DNA of 64,000 nt from NCBI RefSeq assembly GCF_000719345.1, contig NZ_JOFX01000007.1, forward strand, positions 62,001 to 126,000, given 5' to 3'. Positions 19,824 through 27,056 of this stretch are shown here, in pieces. Under the pieces are notes generated by a model that saw nothing but the letters and a program-made list of their open reading frames with translations, was not told the origin of the DNA and did no database searches. Origin of the DNA: Streptomyces sp. NRRL F-2664 (lineage in GTDB: Bacteria; Actinomycetota; Actinomycetes; Streptomycetales; Streptomycetaceae). Each line of letters opens with the position of its first letter. Within the stretch, counting starts at the first letter, position 1. The position numbers and the translations under genes are program-made.

Positions 19824-20735
19824 ATGGACTGGCTGACGAAACTCCCGGTGGTCGGGCCGCTGGCGGGCCGTCTGATGCGGACGCACGCGTGGCGCTCCTA
19901 CGAACGCCTCGACCGCGTGCACTGGACCCGGCTCGCCGCCGCGATCACTTTCATCAGCTTCCTCGCGCTCTTCCCGCTGATCACCGTGGCCGCGGCGGTC
20001 GGGGCAGCGCTGCTGAGCCCGCAGCAGCTGGAGCAGTTGCAGGACACCCTCGCCGAACAGGTCCCCGGCATCTCCGACCAGCTGGACATCGAGGGGCTGG
20101 TCGCGAACGCCGCCACGATCGGCCTCGTCGCCGGCGCCCTCCTCCTCTTCACCGGCATCGGCTGGGTCGGCTCCATGCGGGACTGCCTGCGCGCGGTGTG
20201 GGAGAAGGACGACGAGGACGAGGGCAACCCCATCGTCCGCAAGGGCAAGGACGCACTCGTCCTGCTCGGCCTCGGCGGCGTGGGCCTGCTCTCCGCCGCG
20301 GCCTCGATCCTCGGCTCCAGCGCGGTCGGCAGGACCGCCGACCTGCTGGGCATCCCGCGCGAGGGCCCCGGCGGGGCGCTGCTGCGCTCCTTCGCCTTCC
20401 TCGTCGGGGTGGTGGCCGCGTTCTTGATGCTGCTCTACCTGCTGACGCTGCTCCCCGGCGTCGAACCGCCCAGGCGCCGCCTGGTCGAGGGGGCGCTGAT
20501 CGGCGCGGCAGGCTTCGAGCTGCTGAAGATGCTGCTCAGCGGCTATATGCGGGGGGTCGCCGCGAAGAGCATGTACGGGGCTTTCGGCGTGCCGATCGCC
20601 CTGCTGCTCTGGATCAACTTCATGGCGAAGCTCCTGCTGTACGTCTCCGCCTGGACGGCAACCCGCGAGGACGGCCACGGACCCGCCCCCGAAGACCCCT
20701 CGGAGGCGGGCCAGGAGCCCGCCGCCGGCCGGTGA
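19824..20735 (+). CDS. YihY/BrkB family inner-membrane protein
   Basis: A 303-residue protein with six hydrophobic helices of the YihY/virulence-factor BrkB family: LAAAITFISFLALFPLITVAA (helix 1), IGLVAGALLLFTGIGWVGSM, KDALVLLGLGGVGLLSAAAS, SFAFLVGVVAAFLMLLYLLT, VEGALIGAAGFELLKMLL and YGAFGVPIALLLWINFMAKLLLY. The family is an uncharacterised transporter-like group and is not RNase BN. The ATG at 19824 has a TACGGT -10 box ending six bases upstream, so translation is probably leaderless. A longer upstream reading lacks support. Convergent with the carboxypeptidase gene. Confidence 0.9.
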   Translation: MDWLTKLPVVGPLAGRLMRTHAWRSYERLDRVHWTRLAAAITFISFLALFPLITVAAAVGAALLSPQQLEQLQDTLAEQVPGISDQLDIEGLVANAATIGLVAGALLLFTGIGWVGSMRDCLRAVWEKDDEDEGNPIVRKGKDALVLLGLGGVGLLSAAASILGSSAVGRTADLLGIPREGPGGALLRSFAFLVGVVAAFLMLLYLLTLLPGVEPPRRRLVEGALIGAAGFELLKMLLSGYMRGVAAKSMYGAFGVPIALLLWINFMAKLLLYVSAWTATREDGHGPAPEDPSEAGQEPAAGR

Positions 20736-20765
20736 AGGGGCCCCGGCCGTGCGTCGGGCAGTCCC

Positions 20766-22013
20766 TCAGACGAGTTCCTCGTCCGCGCCCCGGCTGCGGT
20801 GGCCGCGGGGCCAGCGGCGGTTGACCACGTAGGCACCGCCCACCAGGACCACGAGGGCACCGCCCGCGACACCGAGGGCGGTGCCCACACCGCCGGCCGG
20901 GCCACCGCCCCCCGACGCGTCGTTCTCGTGCGACTGGGCCGGCGAGCCGTGGGGGGAGGTGTCCGCGCTCTTCGGCGGCACCAGCTCACCCACCGGCTTG
21001 ACCTTGCCGGCCGCGGCGAAGCCCCAGTCGAAGAGCGCGGCGGTCTCCTCGTACACCGAGTTCGCTCCGCCCGTGCCCGGGTTCATCACGGTGACCAGCA
21101 GCTTCCTGTCGCCCTGCTGCGCCGCACCGGTGAAGGTGGAGCCGGCCATGGTCGTGTTGCCGTTCTTCACCCCGGCGATGCCCTTGTACGGGGCGAGCCC
21201 GCCCGCGCCCGTCATGAGCCGGTTGGTGTTCGTGATCTCGAAGTAGTCCCGCGGCTTCCCGGGTACCTGCAGTCCGGGGAACTTCGCACTCGCCGTGCCG
21301 CAGTACTCCCGGAAGTCCTGCTTCTGCAGTCCGGAGCGGGCGATCAGGGTGAGGTCGTACGCGCTCGACACCTGCTCCGGGGCGTCGTACCCGTCGGGTG
21401 ACACCACGTGCGTGTCGAGCGCCTGGAGCTCCTCCGCGTGCGCCTGCATGTCCTTGACGGTCTTCTCCACGCCGCCGTTCATCGCCGCGAGCACGTGCAC
21501 GGCGTCGTTGCCCGACCGCAGGAACACCCCGAGCCACAGGTCGTGGACGGAGTACTCGTGGTCCTCCTTGACCCCGACCAGGCTGCTGCCCGGGCCCACG
21601 CCCTCCATGTCCTCGGCGGTGACCTTGCGGACCTGCTCCTTCGGCAGGCTCGGCAGCAGGGTGTCCGCGAAGAGCATCTTCATCGTGGAGGCGGGGGGCA
21701 GCCGCCAGTGCGCGTTGTACGCCGCCAGGACCTCGCCGGACTCGGCGTCCGCCACGATCCACGACCGGCCGCTGAGGTTCGTCGGCAGGGCGGGCGCTCC
21801 GGGCAGCAGGTTCACCTGCGTGCCGGGCTGGCCCAGCAGCGAACCCCCCACCGTGGACATCGACGCGGGCGGTGCGGCCGCCGCCCGGGCCTTGGCGGGC
21901 CGGCCCTTGCCGTCGGCCGGCGGGTTCGGTGCGGCGTGCACGGGCGCCACCAGCACGGTGGGTACCAGCAACGCGGCGGTGAGGACCGTCAGAGCGGTCG
22001 TCTTGGCAGACAC
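20766..22013 (-). CDS. D-alanyl-D-alanine carboxypeptidase (peptidase S11)
   Basis: Trims the terminal D-Ala of peptidoglycan stem peptides outside the membrane. The product is 415 residues: signal peptide (about 1-28), a serine protease fold with SxxK (PASTMKM), SxN (RSGNDAVHV) and KNG (GVKNGNT, in place of KTG), and a C-terminal Gly-rich region ending in a membrane helix and basic tail. It is therefore membrane-anchored. The GTG at 22013 fits the signal peptide, and a longer reading to 22268 would run into the divergent gene. From memory the orthologue SCO4847 has been discussed with cell-wall glycopolymer genes like those at 36-43 kb. Confidence 0.93.
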   Translation of the reverse strand: MSAKTTALTVLTAALLVPTVLVAPVHAAPNPPADGKGRPAKARAAAAPPASMSTVGGSLLGQPGTQVNLLPGAPALPTNLSGRSWIVADAESGEVLAAYNAHWRLPPASTMKMLFADTLLPSLPKEQVRKVTAEDMEGVGPGSSLVGVKEDHEYSVHDLWLGVFLRSGNDAVHVLAAMNGGVEKTVKDMQAHAEELQALDTHVVSPDGYDAPEQVSSAYDLTLIARSGLQKQDFREYCGTASAKFPGLQVPGKPRDYFEITNTNRLMTGAGGLAPYKGIAGVKNGNTTMAGSTFTGAAQQGDRKLLVTVMNPGTGGANSVYEETAALFDWGFAAAGKVKPVGELVPPKSADTSPHGSPAQSHENDASGGGGPAGGVGTALGVAGGALVVLVGGAYVVNRRWPRGHRSRGADEELV

Positions 22014-22134
22014 GCAGGTGAAAGTACATCCCGATGAGCTGGATGGCTGCGCGGAGCGGCCATTTCGCGGCAACCACCCCCGGGACAGCCCACCCCGGCG
22101 CGTCCGTCCCGGGGACGAAACCGATACTGGGGAC

Positions 22135-22404
22135 ATGAAACTCAGCCGTGCCGCCTCCTGGTTCCTGCTCGCCTTCGGCGTGTGGACCTGGTTCATCTGG
22201 GTGTCTTTCGTCCGGAACCTGTGGAAGAACGGCAGTGGCCTGGCCTTCGACACGGCGGGTGACCCCACTGCCTACTTCTGGGTCCACCTGACGCTCGCCG
22301 TGACGTCCTTTCTCCTGGGGACGGCGGTCGGTGTGATCGGGTTGCGCGGGGTCCTGGCCCTGCGGCGCGGATCACGTTCCGGCGCAGGGGACGGTGCGGC
22401 ATGA
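22135..22404 (+). CDS. SCO4848 family membrane protein
   Basis: An 89-residue protein with two helices (about 8-28 and 45-68) that matches the small SCO4848-type family, whose member also lies beside the carboxypeptidase gene. A GATACT -10 box ends six bases before the ATG and there is no ribosome site, so it is likely leaderless. It overlaps the next gene by four bases (ATGA). Function is unknown. The context suggests an envelope role. Confidence 0.85.
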   Translation: MKLSRAASWFLLAFGVWTWFIWVSFVRNLWKNGSGLAFDTAGDPTAYFWVHLTLAVTSFLLGTAVGVIGLRGVLALRRGSRSGAGDGAA

Positions 22405-23735
22405 CGGTCCTGCTCGCCGCGCTGGTCGCCCTCGCGGTCTGCGCCCTGCTGGCCGGGGTCCACCGCTGGCTGTGGGTCCGCCTGGTCCGCGACACCACCG
22501 CCCCCGGTGGCCTGCCCCGCCGGGTGGGTACCGCACTGGCCATCGTCCTGCCCCTCCTCTCCGTGGCCGCCCTGACCGCGGGCCGGGCCGGGGCGCCCTT
22601 CTGGTTTCAGCAGACGGTGTCCTGGCCGGGGTACCTGTGGCTCGCGGTGCTCCTGTACCTGACCCTGACGATGCTGGTCGCGGAGCCGATCCGCGCGCTG
22701 TTGCTCCGCCGTCTGGCCCACCGCGACCCCTCCGGGGCGGTAGCGGCCCGTCCCGCGGCGCCCTCCGCGCCCGCGGCCGGGACCTGCGAGGCCGGGCCGG
22801 CCACGGCCACCGAGCCGTCCCCGCCGGCCGCCACCGGGGCGGAGCCCGGCGCGGTGCTCGCCGCGGCCGACGCACCGCGGGAACCGGACCCGGCAGCGCC
22901 GGGCGGCGGGCTCAGCCGGCGCACCTTCGTCGCGCGCGCGGTCGGCGCGACGGCCGCCGCCGTCGCGCTGGGCACCGTCGGCAACGGCGCGTACGGGGTG
23001 CTGCGCGGGCCCGGCGTGCGGCGCGTCCAGGTCCCGCTGGCCAAACTGCCGCGCGCGGCCCACGGCTTCCGGATCGCCGTCGTCAGCGACGTCCACCTCG
23101 GCCCGGTGCTGGGCCGCGCCCACGCCCAGCGCATCGTCGACACGGTCAACCGCACCCAGCCCGACCTCATCGCCATCGTCGGCGACCTCGTCGACGGCAG
23201 CGTCCCCGATCTCGGGCCGGCCGCGGAACCGCTGCGCGGGCTGACCGCCCGCCACGGCTCCTTCTTCGTCACCGGCAACCACGAGTACTTCTCCGGTGCC
23301 GAGCAGTGGGTCGAGCACGTCCGTGAGCTCGGTCTGACCCCGCTGGAGAACGCCCGGCGCGCCCTGCCGCACTTCGACCTCGCCGGCGTCAACGACATCC
23401 AGGGCGAGCGGGAGGGCAGCGGCCCCGACTTCCGGGCCGCCCTCGGCGACCGCGACCGCTCGCGGGCCGCCGTACTCCTCGCCCACCAGCCTGTCGTCAT
23501 CCACGACGCCGTCCAGCACGGCGTCGACCTCCAGCTCTCCGGCCACACCCACGGCGGGCAGCTCTGGCCCGGCGAGTACCTCGCCGAACTCGCCAACCCC
23601 ACCGTCGCCGGGCTGGAGCGCTACGGCGACACGCAGCTCTACGTCTCCCGCGGGGCAGGTGCCTGGGGGCCGCCGGTCCGGGTCGGCGCGCCGTCCGACA
23701 TCACCGTCGTCGAACTCGCCTCCTACCAGGCCTGA
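22401..23735 (+). CDS. Metallophosphoesterase with N-terminal membrane domain
   Basis: A 444-residue protein. Three hydrophobic helices (about 3-24, 38-60 and 72-95) lead into an Ala/Pro-rich linker and a second membrane-like segment (SRRTFVARAVGATAAAVAL). A calcineurin-like phosphoesterase domain (about 225-440) has the metal motifs SDVHLG, GDLVDGS, TGNHEYF, LLAHQPV and SGHTHGGQ. It resembles YkuE/YaeI-type enzymes that act at the membrane. The substrate is unknown. The ATG overlaps the stop of the SCO4848-like gene, so the two are translated together. Confidence 0.92.
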   Translation: MTVLLAALVALAVCALLAGVHRWLWVRLVRDTTAPGGLPRRVGTALAIVLPLLSVAALTAGRAGAPFWFQQTVSWPGYLWLAVLLYLTLTMLVAEPIRALLLRRLAHRDPSGAVAARPAAPSAPAAGTCEAGPATATEPSPPAATGAEPGAVLAAADAPREPDPAAPGGGLSRRTFVARAVGATAAAVALGTVGNGAYGVLRGPGVRRVQVPLAKLPRAAHGFRIAVVSDVHLGPVLGRAHAQRIVDTVNRTQPDLIAIVGDLVDGSVPDLGPAAEPLRGLTARHGSFFVTGNHEYFSGAEQWVEHVRELGLTPLENARRALPHFDLAGVNDIQGEREGSGPDFRAALGDRDRSRAAVLLAHQPVVIHDAVQHGVDLQLSGHTHGGQLWPGEYLAELANPTVAGLERYGDTQLYVSRGAGAWGPPVRVGAPSDITVVELASYQA

Positions 23736-23737
23736 TC

Positions 23738-23772
23738 CCCGCCGGCCCCCTCCGGGTCCCGGTGCCGGCGGG
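23738..23772. terminator. Terminator between convergent genes
   Basis: A 9-bp stem CCCGCCGGC/GCCGGCGGG (23738-23746 / 23764-23772) around a GC-rich loop that can fold further, in the gap between the phosphoesterase and TetR genes. Confidence 0.55.
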
Positions 23773-23798
23773 CATCGCCGGGCCCCAGCTGCCGTGCT

Positions 23799-24548
23799 CT
23801 ATCGGGCGTCGAGGGGGGCGTCCTGCTCCTGCGGGTGCGGGTCCGACGCCTTGCGCCGGCCCGCGGCCGTCTGGGCCATGCCCGGCAGGAAGTCCGCGAA
23901 CAGCTCGTGGACCTCGCGCACCAGCGGCCGCAGCACGCGGAAGCGGGCCAGCACGATGCCCCGCGTCGTGAGCTGCGCGCCGCGCTCGGCGAGCCGCCGC
24001 GACTTCTCGCTGTCGGGGGAGCGGTCGAAGACCCAGTACAGGACCAGGCCCATCTGCGAGAGCCACATCAGCTCCGGCAGCACGTCGGCCAGCTCGGCCG
24101 GCACCTTGGTCTTCGCACCCGCCAGCACCTCGCGGTGGATGTCGATCGCGGCCTTGCGCGCCGGTTCCGACTCCGGGGAGAAGGGGCTGAGCGGGCTCTC
24201 CGGGTCCGCCGCGTTCTTGAAGAACTGCGAGGCGAACTCGTGGTACGGGGCGCCGATGTCCAGCCAGCTGGTCAGTACGCCCGAGAGTCGCTTCTGCAGG
24301 TCGGTCTCGTTGTCCAGGATGGGCCGGACGGCCGCCTGGTGGGCGGCGCTGATCCGGTCGTAGAAGCCCTGGACCAGGTGTTCCTTGGACTCGAAGTAGT
24401 AGTAGGCGTTGCCGACCGAGACACCGGCTTCCTTCGCGATGCCCCGCATGGTCGTCTTGTCGAAGCCGCGCTCCTGGAAGAGCCGGAGCGCGGTTTCGAG
24501 GATGAGCGTGCGGGTCTGCTCGCTCTTGGGAGCCTTCTGATCAGTCAC
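23799..24548 (-). CDS. TetR-family transcriptional regulator
   Basis: A 249-residue regulator. The N-terminal HTH is clear: SEQTRTLILETALRLFQERGF, TTMRGIAKEAGVSVGNAYYYFESKEHLVQGFYDR. A larger than average ligand domain follows, ending in a charged tail. It is the third gene of an operon (membrane protein, DCC protein, TetR) with gaps of 3 and 11 bases. Two TTGAACNNGTTCAA palindromes at the operon promoter are its likely operators, so it probably represses its own operon. The GTG at 24548 matches the usual start distance to the HTH. The ligand is unknown, perhaps a lipid or organic solvent. Confidence 0.93.
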   Translation of the reverse strand: MTDQKAPKSEQTRTLILETALRLFQERGFDKTTMRGIAKEAGVSVGNAYYYFESKEHLVQGFYDRISAAHQAAVRPILDNETDLQKRLSGVLTSWLDIGAPYHEFASQFFKNAADPESPLSPFSPESEPARKAAIDIHREVLAGAKTKVPAELADVLPELMWLSQMGLVLYWVFDRSPDSEKSRRLAERGAQLTTRGIVLARFRVLRPLVREVHELFADFLPGMAQTAAGRRKASDPHPQEQDAPLDAR

Positions 24549-24559
24549 GGTGTATGAGC

Positions 24560-24985
24560 CTATCGGGGGGCCGGGCACTGGTCGTCACAGGCCGGTCCCT
24601 CGACGGCCCCGGGCTGCCCTTCGGCGCGTACGGCCTGCCGCCAGGCGGAGGCCGTGAACAGGGCGGCCCGGGCGAAGGGGCGGCCGGCCGGCGTCGCCAG
24701 CCAGTTCGCCTTCGGCCGGTGTTCGACCAGTGCCCACAGGCACACGATGAAGGCGTCGGTACCGGTCCACACCTGCCCGGAGTCCCCGACGACGGTGATC
24801 TCCCGGAGCGTCGAGGCGTGGTCCAGCTGCGGGAACCGCCGCCGCGCCTCCCAGGACGCGGCGGGCACCAGGTCGAGCGGTACCAGGCACCGCTGCGCGA
24901 TCAGCCAGTGCCGGATGTGCACGCAGAGCGGGCAGTCGGCGTCGTAGAGGACGGTCAGCCGGTGCACGGCCCCGGTGCGCGCCAC
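24560..24985 (-). CDS. DCC family (DUF393) thiol-disulfide oxidoreductase-like protein
   Basis: A 141-residue protein with the DUF393 signature LYDADCPLCVHIRHWL near residue 13 (CxxC), followed by a thioredoxin-like pattern (STLREITVVGDSGQVWTGTDAF). It presumably has a redox role. The substrate is unknown. It lies between the membrane protein gene (3-base gap) and the TetR gene (11-base gap) in one operon. The C-terminal GPACDDQCPAPR adds two more Cys that could form a second redox pair. Confidence 0.88.
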   Translation of the reverse strand: MARTGAVHRLTVLYDADCPLCVHIRHWLIAQRCLVPLDLVPAASWEARRRFPQLDHASTLREITVVGDSGQVWTGTDAFIVCLWALVEHRPKANWLATPAGRPFARAALFTASAWRQAVRAEGQPGAVEGPACDDQCPAPR

Positions 24986-24988
24986 GGC

Positions 24989-25393
24989 TCAGGCTCCGAC
25001 CGGCGCGGTCCACCCCTGCGGGGGGACGGGCGGGGTCTGCTGGCGCTCCATGATCCCGCGGCGGCGCATCTTGTTCAGCACCCACACGTTGCCGAGGTGC
25101 ATGACGCCCAGGACCAGCAGGACGACACCGAGCTTGACCGAGAGCGCCTCGAAGAGCGCGCGGGCGGTGGCGATCTCCTCGTTCGAGCGCAGGTAGAGGG
25201 TCACGAACCCGATGTTGACGAGGTAGAAGCCGACCACCAGGAGTTGGTTGACGGCGTCCGCGAGCTTCTCGTTGCCGTGGAGGACGTCGCCGATGAAGAC
25301 CCGGCCGTTGCGGCTGAGCGTGCGGGCCACCCAGACGGTGAGGGCGATGCTGATGAGCAGGTAGATGACGTACGTGACCACGGTGAGGTCCAT
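24989..25393 (-). CDS. Small integral membrane protein, first gene of TetR operon
   Basis: A 134-residue protein with three hydrophobic helices (about 3-22, 50-70 and 88-108), a short basic stretch (MRRRG) and a Pro-rich tail. The start MDLTVVTYVIYLLIS at 25393 follows GGGGG. An upstream in-frame Met at 25420 would overlap an operator. No family is recognised. As the first gene of a TetR-regulated operon with a thioredoxin-like partner it may be an envelope stress or lipid-related protein, which is inference. Confidence 0.82.
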   Translation of the reverse strand: MDLTVVTYVIYLLISIALTVWVARTLSRNGRVFIGDVLHGNEKLADAVNQLLVVGFYLVNIGFVTLYLRSNEEIATARALFEALSVKLGVVLLVLGVMHLGNVWVLNKMRRRGIMERQQTPPVPPQGWTAPVGA

Positions 25394-25406
25394 AGCCCCA
25401 GCCCCC

Positions 25407-25464
25407 TTGAACGTGTTCAAATGCTGACGTCGATGACTCTAGAGCGTTTTTTGAACAAGTTCAA
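25407..25464 (-). promoter_or_regulatory. Promoter with two TetR operators (TTGAACNNGTTCAA)
   Basis: Two near-identical palindromes, TTGAACGTGTTCAA (25407-25420) and TTGAACAAGTTCAA (25451-25464), lie 44 bp apart upstream of the operon. On the minus strand the distal one supplies a -35 (TTGAAC, 25464-25459), followed after exactly 17 bp by TAGAGT (25441-25436). The proximal palindrome then lies just past the expected start point. This is a textbook repressor layout for the TetR protein encoded by the operon. Confidence 0.8.
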
Positions 25465-25503
25465 GCGAGTGTTCCCGCGCACCTGGCGCCCCGTAGGACG
25501 CAC

Positions 25504-25533
25504 GCGGGCCCCGGCCGTTCGGCCGGGGCCCGC
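25504..25533 (-). terminator. Terminator downstream of the 25552-26100 gene
   Basis: A perfect 13-bp GC stem (25504-25516 / 25521-25533) with a GTTC loop, 18 bases past the stop of the minus-strand gene. Confidence 0.82.
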
Positions 25534-25551
25534 CCGCGTCGTGCCGGATCC

Positions 25552-26100
25552 TCACATGCTCAGCGCACGCGCGTGATTGAGCTGCGACATCACCCAGTGG
25601 TAGGTGTTCGCGTCCACCGCCGGGATCATCGTGGAGTGGTGGCGGCCGCCGCTGGTCACCGTCACCTGGATGTAGCCGGTGGTGGTCTTCTCCTTCATCA
25701 GGAGGAAGAGCAGGCCGAGCAGGCAGAACAGGAAGAAGACGATCGCCAGCACGATCGCGTGGGGCGGGATCTTCTCCTCGGTGCGCGAGAAGTCCGTCGC
25801 GTTCCACATCGCGCCCCTGAGCGGCATGGCGCCCGACGGCGTGATGATCTGGTCGCCCGCCACGGTGATGTCGCCGAGGGCGAACCCGGCGCCGCCGACC
25901 GGGGCGGCCGCATAACCGCCGGGGACCGACATCCCCGCGCCGATGGTCGGCTGGTAGGCCGGCGCCGCCGGATAGGGCTGGGGGTATCCGTAACTGGCCT
26001 CTCCGGGCCCCCACTTGTAGTCGTCCTGACCGGGCGTGCCGGGCCGGCCGCCCTGCCCGGAGGGGTCGCTCGCGTACGGGTTCGGCTGCTGCTCGCTCAT
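25552..26100 (-). CDS. Single-pass membrane protein with Pro/Tyr/Gly-rich N-terminus
   Basis: A 182-residue protein. Residues 1-65 are low complexity (NPYASDPSGQGGRPGTPGQDD, YGYPQPYPAAPAYQP). A ~45-residue segment follows (ALGDITVAGDQIITPSGAMPLRGAMWNATD). One strong helix (about 113-135, IVLAIVFFLFCLLGLLFLLM) comes next, then a short C-terminal domain (YIQVTVTSGGRHHSTMIPAVDANTYHWV). The order fits a conserved actinobacterial membrane protein of unknown function. The start at 26100 is chosen because the reading further upstream is low-quality. Flanked by terminators on both sides, so it is monocistronic. Confidence 0.85.
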   Translation of the reverse strand: MSEQQPNPYASDPSGQGGRPGTPGQDDYKWGPGEASYGYPQPYPAAPAYQPTIGAGMSVPGGYAAAPVGGAGFALGDITVAGDQIITPSGAMPLRGAMWNATDFSRTEEKIPPHAIVLAIVFFLFCLLGLLFLLMKEKTTTGYIQVTVTSGGRHHSTMIPAVDANTYHWVMSQLNHARALSM

Positions 26101-26236
26101 ACGCCGATCCTTCCACAGGCACCCCCGCCCTGTACCCCGCTCCCGCACCTGCACCCCGCCGACCGCAGGGCCCGCCCCCGCAGCCGTCCGGTGCAGGTCC
26201 GCACCGCCCCAGGTCCCCGAGCGCCGCCCGGAAGCA

Positions 26237-26277
26237 CGAGGGCCCCGCCCCCGGACGAACCGGGGTCGGGGCCCTCG
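26237..26277 (-). terminator. sdh operon terminator
   Basis: A long hairpin: CGAGGGCCCCG and CCCCGG pair with CCGGGG and CGGGGCCCTCG across one mismatch, loop ACGAA, 21 bases downstream of the sdhB stop. Confidence 0.85.
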
Positions 26278-26297
26278 TACGCGCAGGGACCGGGAGG

Positions 26298-27056
26298 TCA
26301 GAAGCGGCGCGTGATCAGCGCGCGCTTGACTTCCTGGATCGCCTTGGTGACCTCGATGCCGCGCGGGCACGCGTCGGTGCAGTTGAAGGTCGTGCGGCAG
26401 CGCCACACGCCGTCCTTGTCGTTCAGGATCTCCAGCCGCTGCTCGCCGGCCTCGTCACGCGAGTCGAAGATGAAGCGGTGCGCGTTGACGATCGCCGCCG
26501 GGCCGAAGTACTGGCCGTCGTTCCAGAACACCGGGCACGAGGACGTGCAGGCGGCGCACAGGATGCACTTGGTGGTGTCGTCGAAGCGCTCGCGGTCCTC
26601 GGCGGACTGCAGGCGCTCGCGCGTCGGCTCGTTGCCCTTGGTGACCAGGAACGGCATGACGTCCCGGTACGCCTGGAAGAAGGGCTCCATGTCGACCACG
26701 AGGTCCTTCATCACCGTGAGGCCCTTTATGGCCTCGACGGTGATCGGCTTCTCGGGGTTGATGTCCTTGATCAGCGTCTTGCAGGCGAGCCTGTTCTTGC
26801 CGTTGATCCGCATCGCGTCCGAGCCGCAGATGCCGTGCGCGCACGAGCGGCGGAAGGTCAGCGTGCCGTCCAGGTCCCACTTGATCTTGTGGAGACCGTC
26901 GAGCACGCGCTCCTTCGGGTCGATCTCGATCTGGAAGTCCTGCCACTGCGCTTCGTCCGAGATCTCGGGGTTGAAGCGGCGGATGCGGAAGGTGACCGTG
27001 ATGTACGGGGAGGCCGCGGCCGCCTCTTCCATCTTGTCCAGGGTGGGGGTAGCCAT
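26298..27056 (-). CDS. sdhB: Succinate dehydrogenase iron-sulfur subunit
   Basis: Passes electrons from SdhA flavin to the membrane anchors. The protein has 252 residues. The N-terminal 2Fe-2S ligands lie in RRSCAHGICGSDAM plus the later Cys in RLACKTLI. The C-terminal ferredoxin-like part has CILCAACTSSCP and CTDACPRG, which ligate the 4Fe-4S and 3Fe-4S clusters. The start shares one base with the sdhA stop (TGATG). Last gene of sdhCDAB, followed by a strong terminator. Confidence 0.97.
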   Translation of the reverse strand: MATPTLDKMEEAAAASPYITVTFRIRRFNPEISDEAQWQDFQIEIDPKERVLDGLHKIKWDLDGTLTFRRSCAHGICGSDAMRINGKNRLACKTLIKDINPEKPITVEAIKGLTVMKDLVVDMEPFFQAYRDVMPFLVTKGNEPTRERLQSAEDRERFDDTTKCILCAACTSSCPVFWNDGQYFGPAAIVNAHRFIFDSRDEAGEQRLEILNDKDGVWRCRTTFNCTDACPRGIEVTKAIQEVKRALITRRF

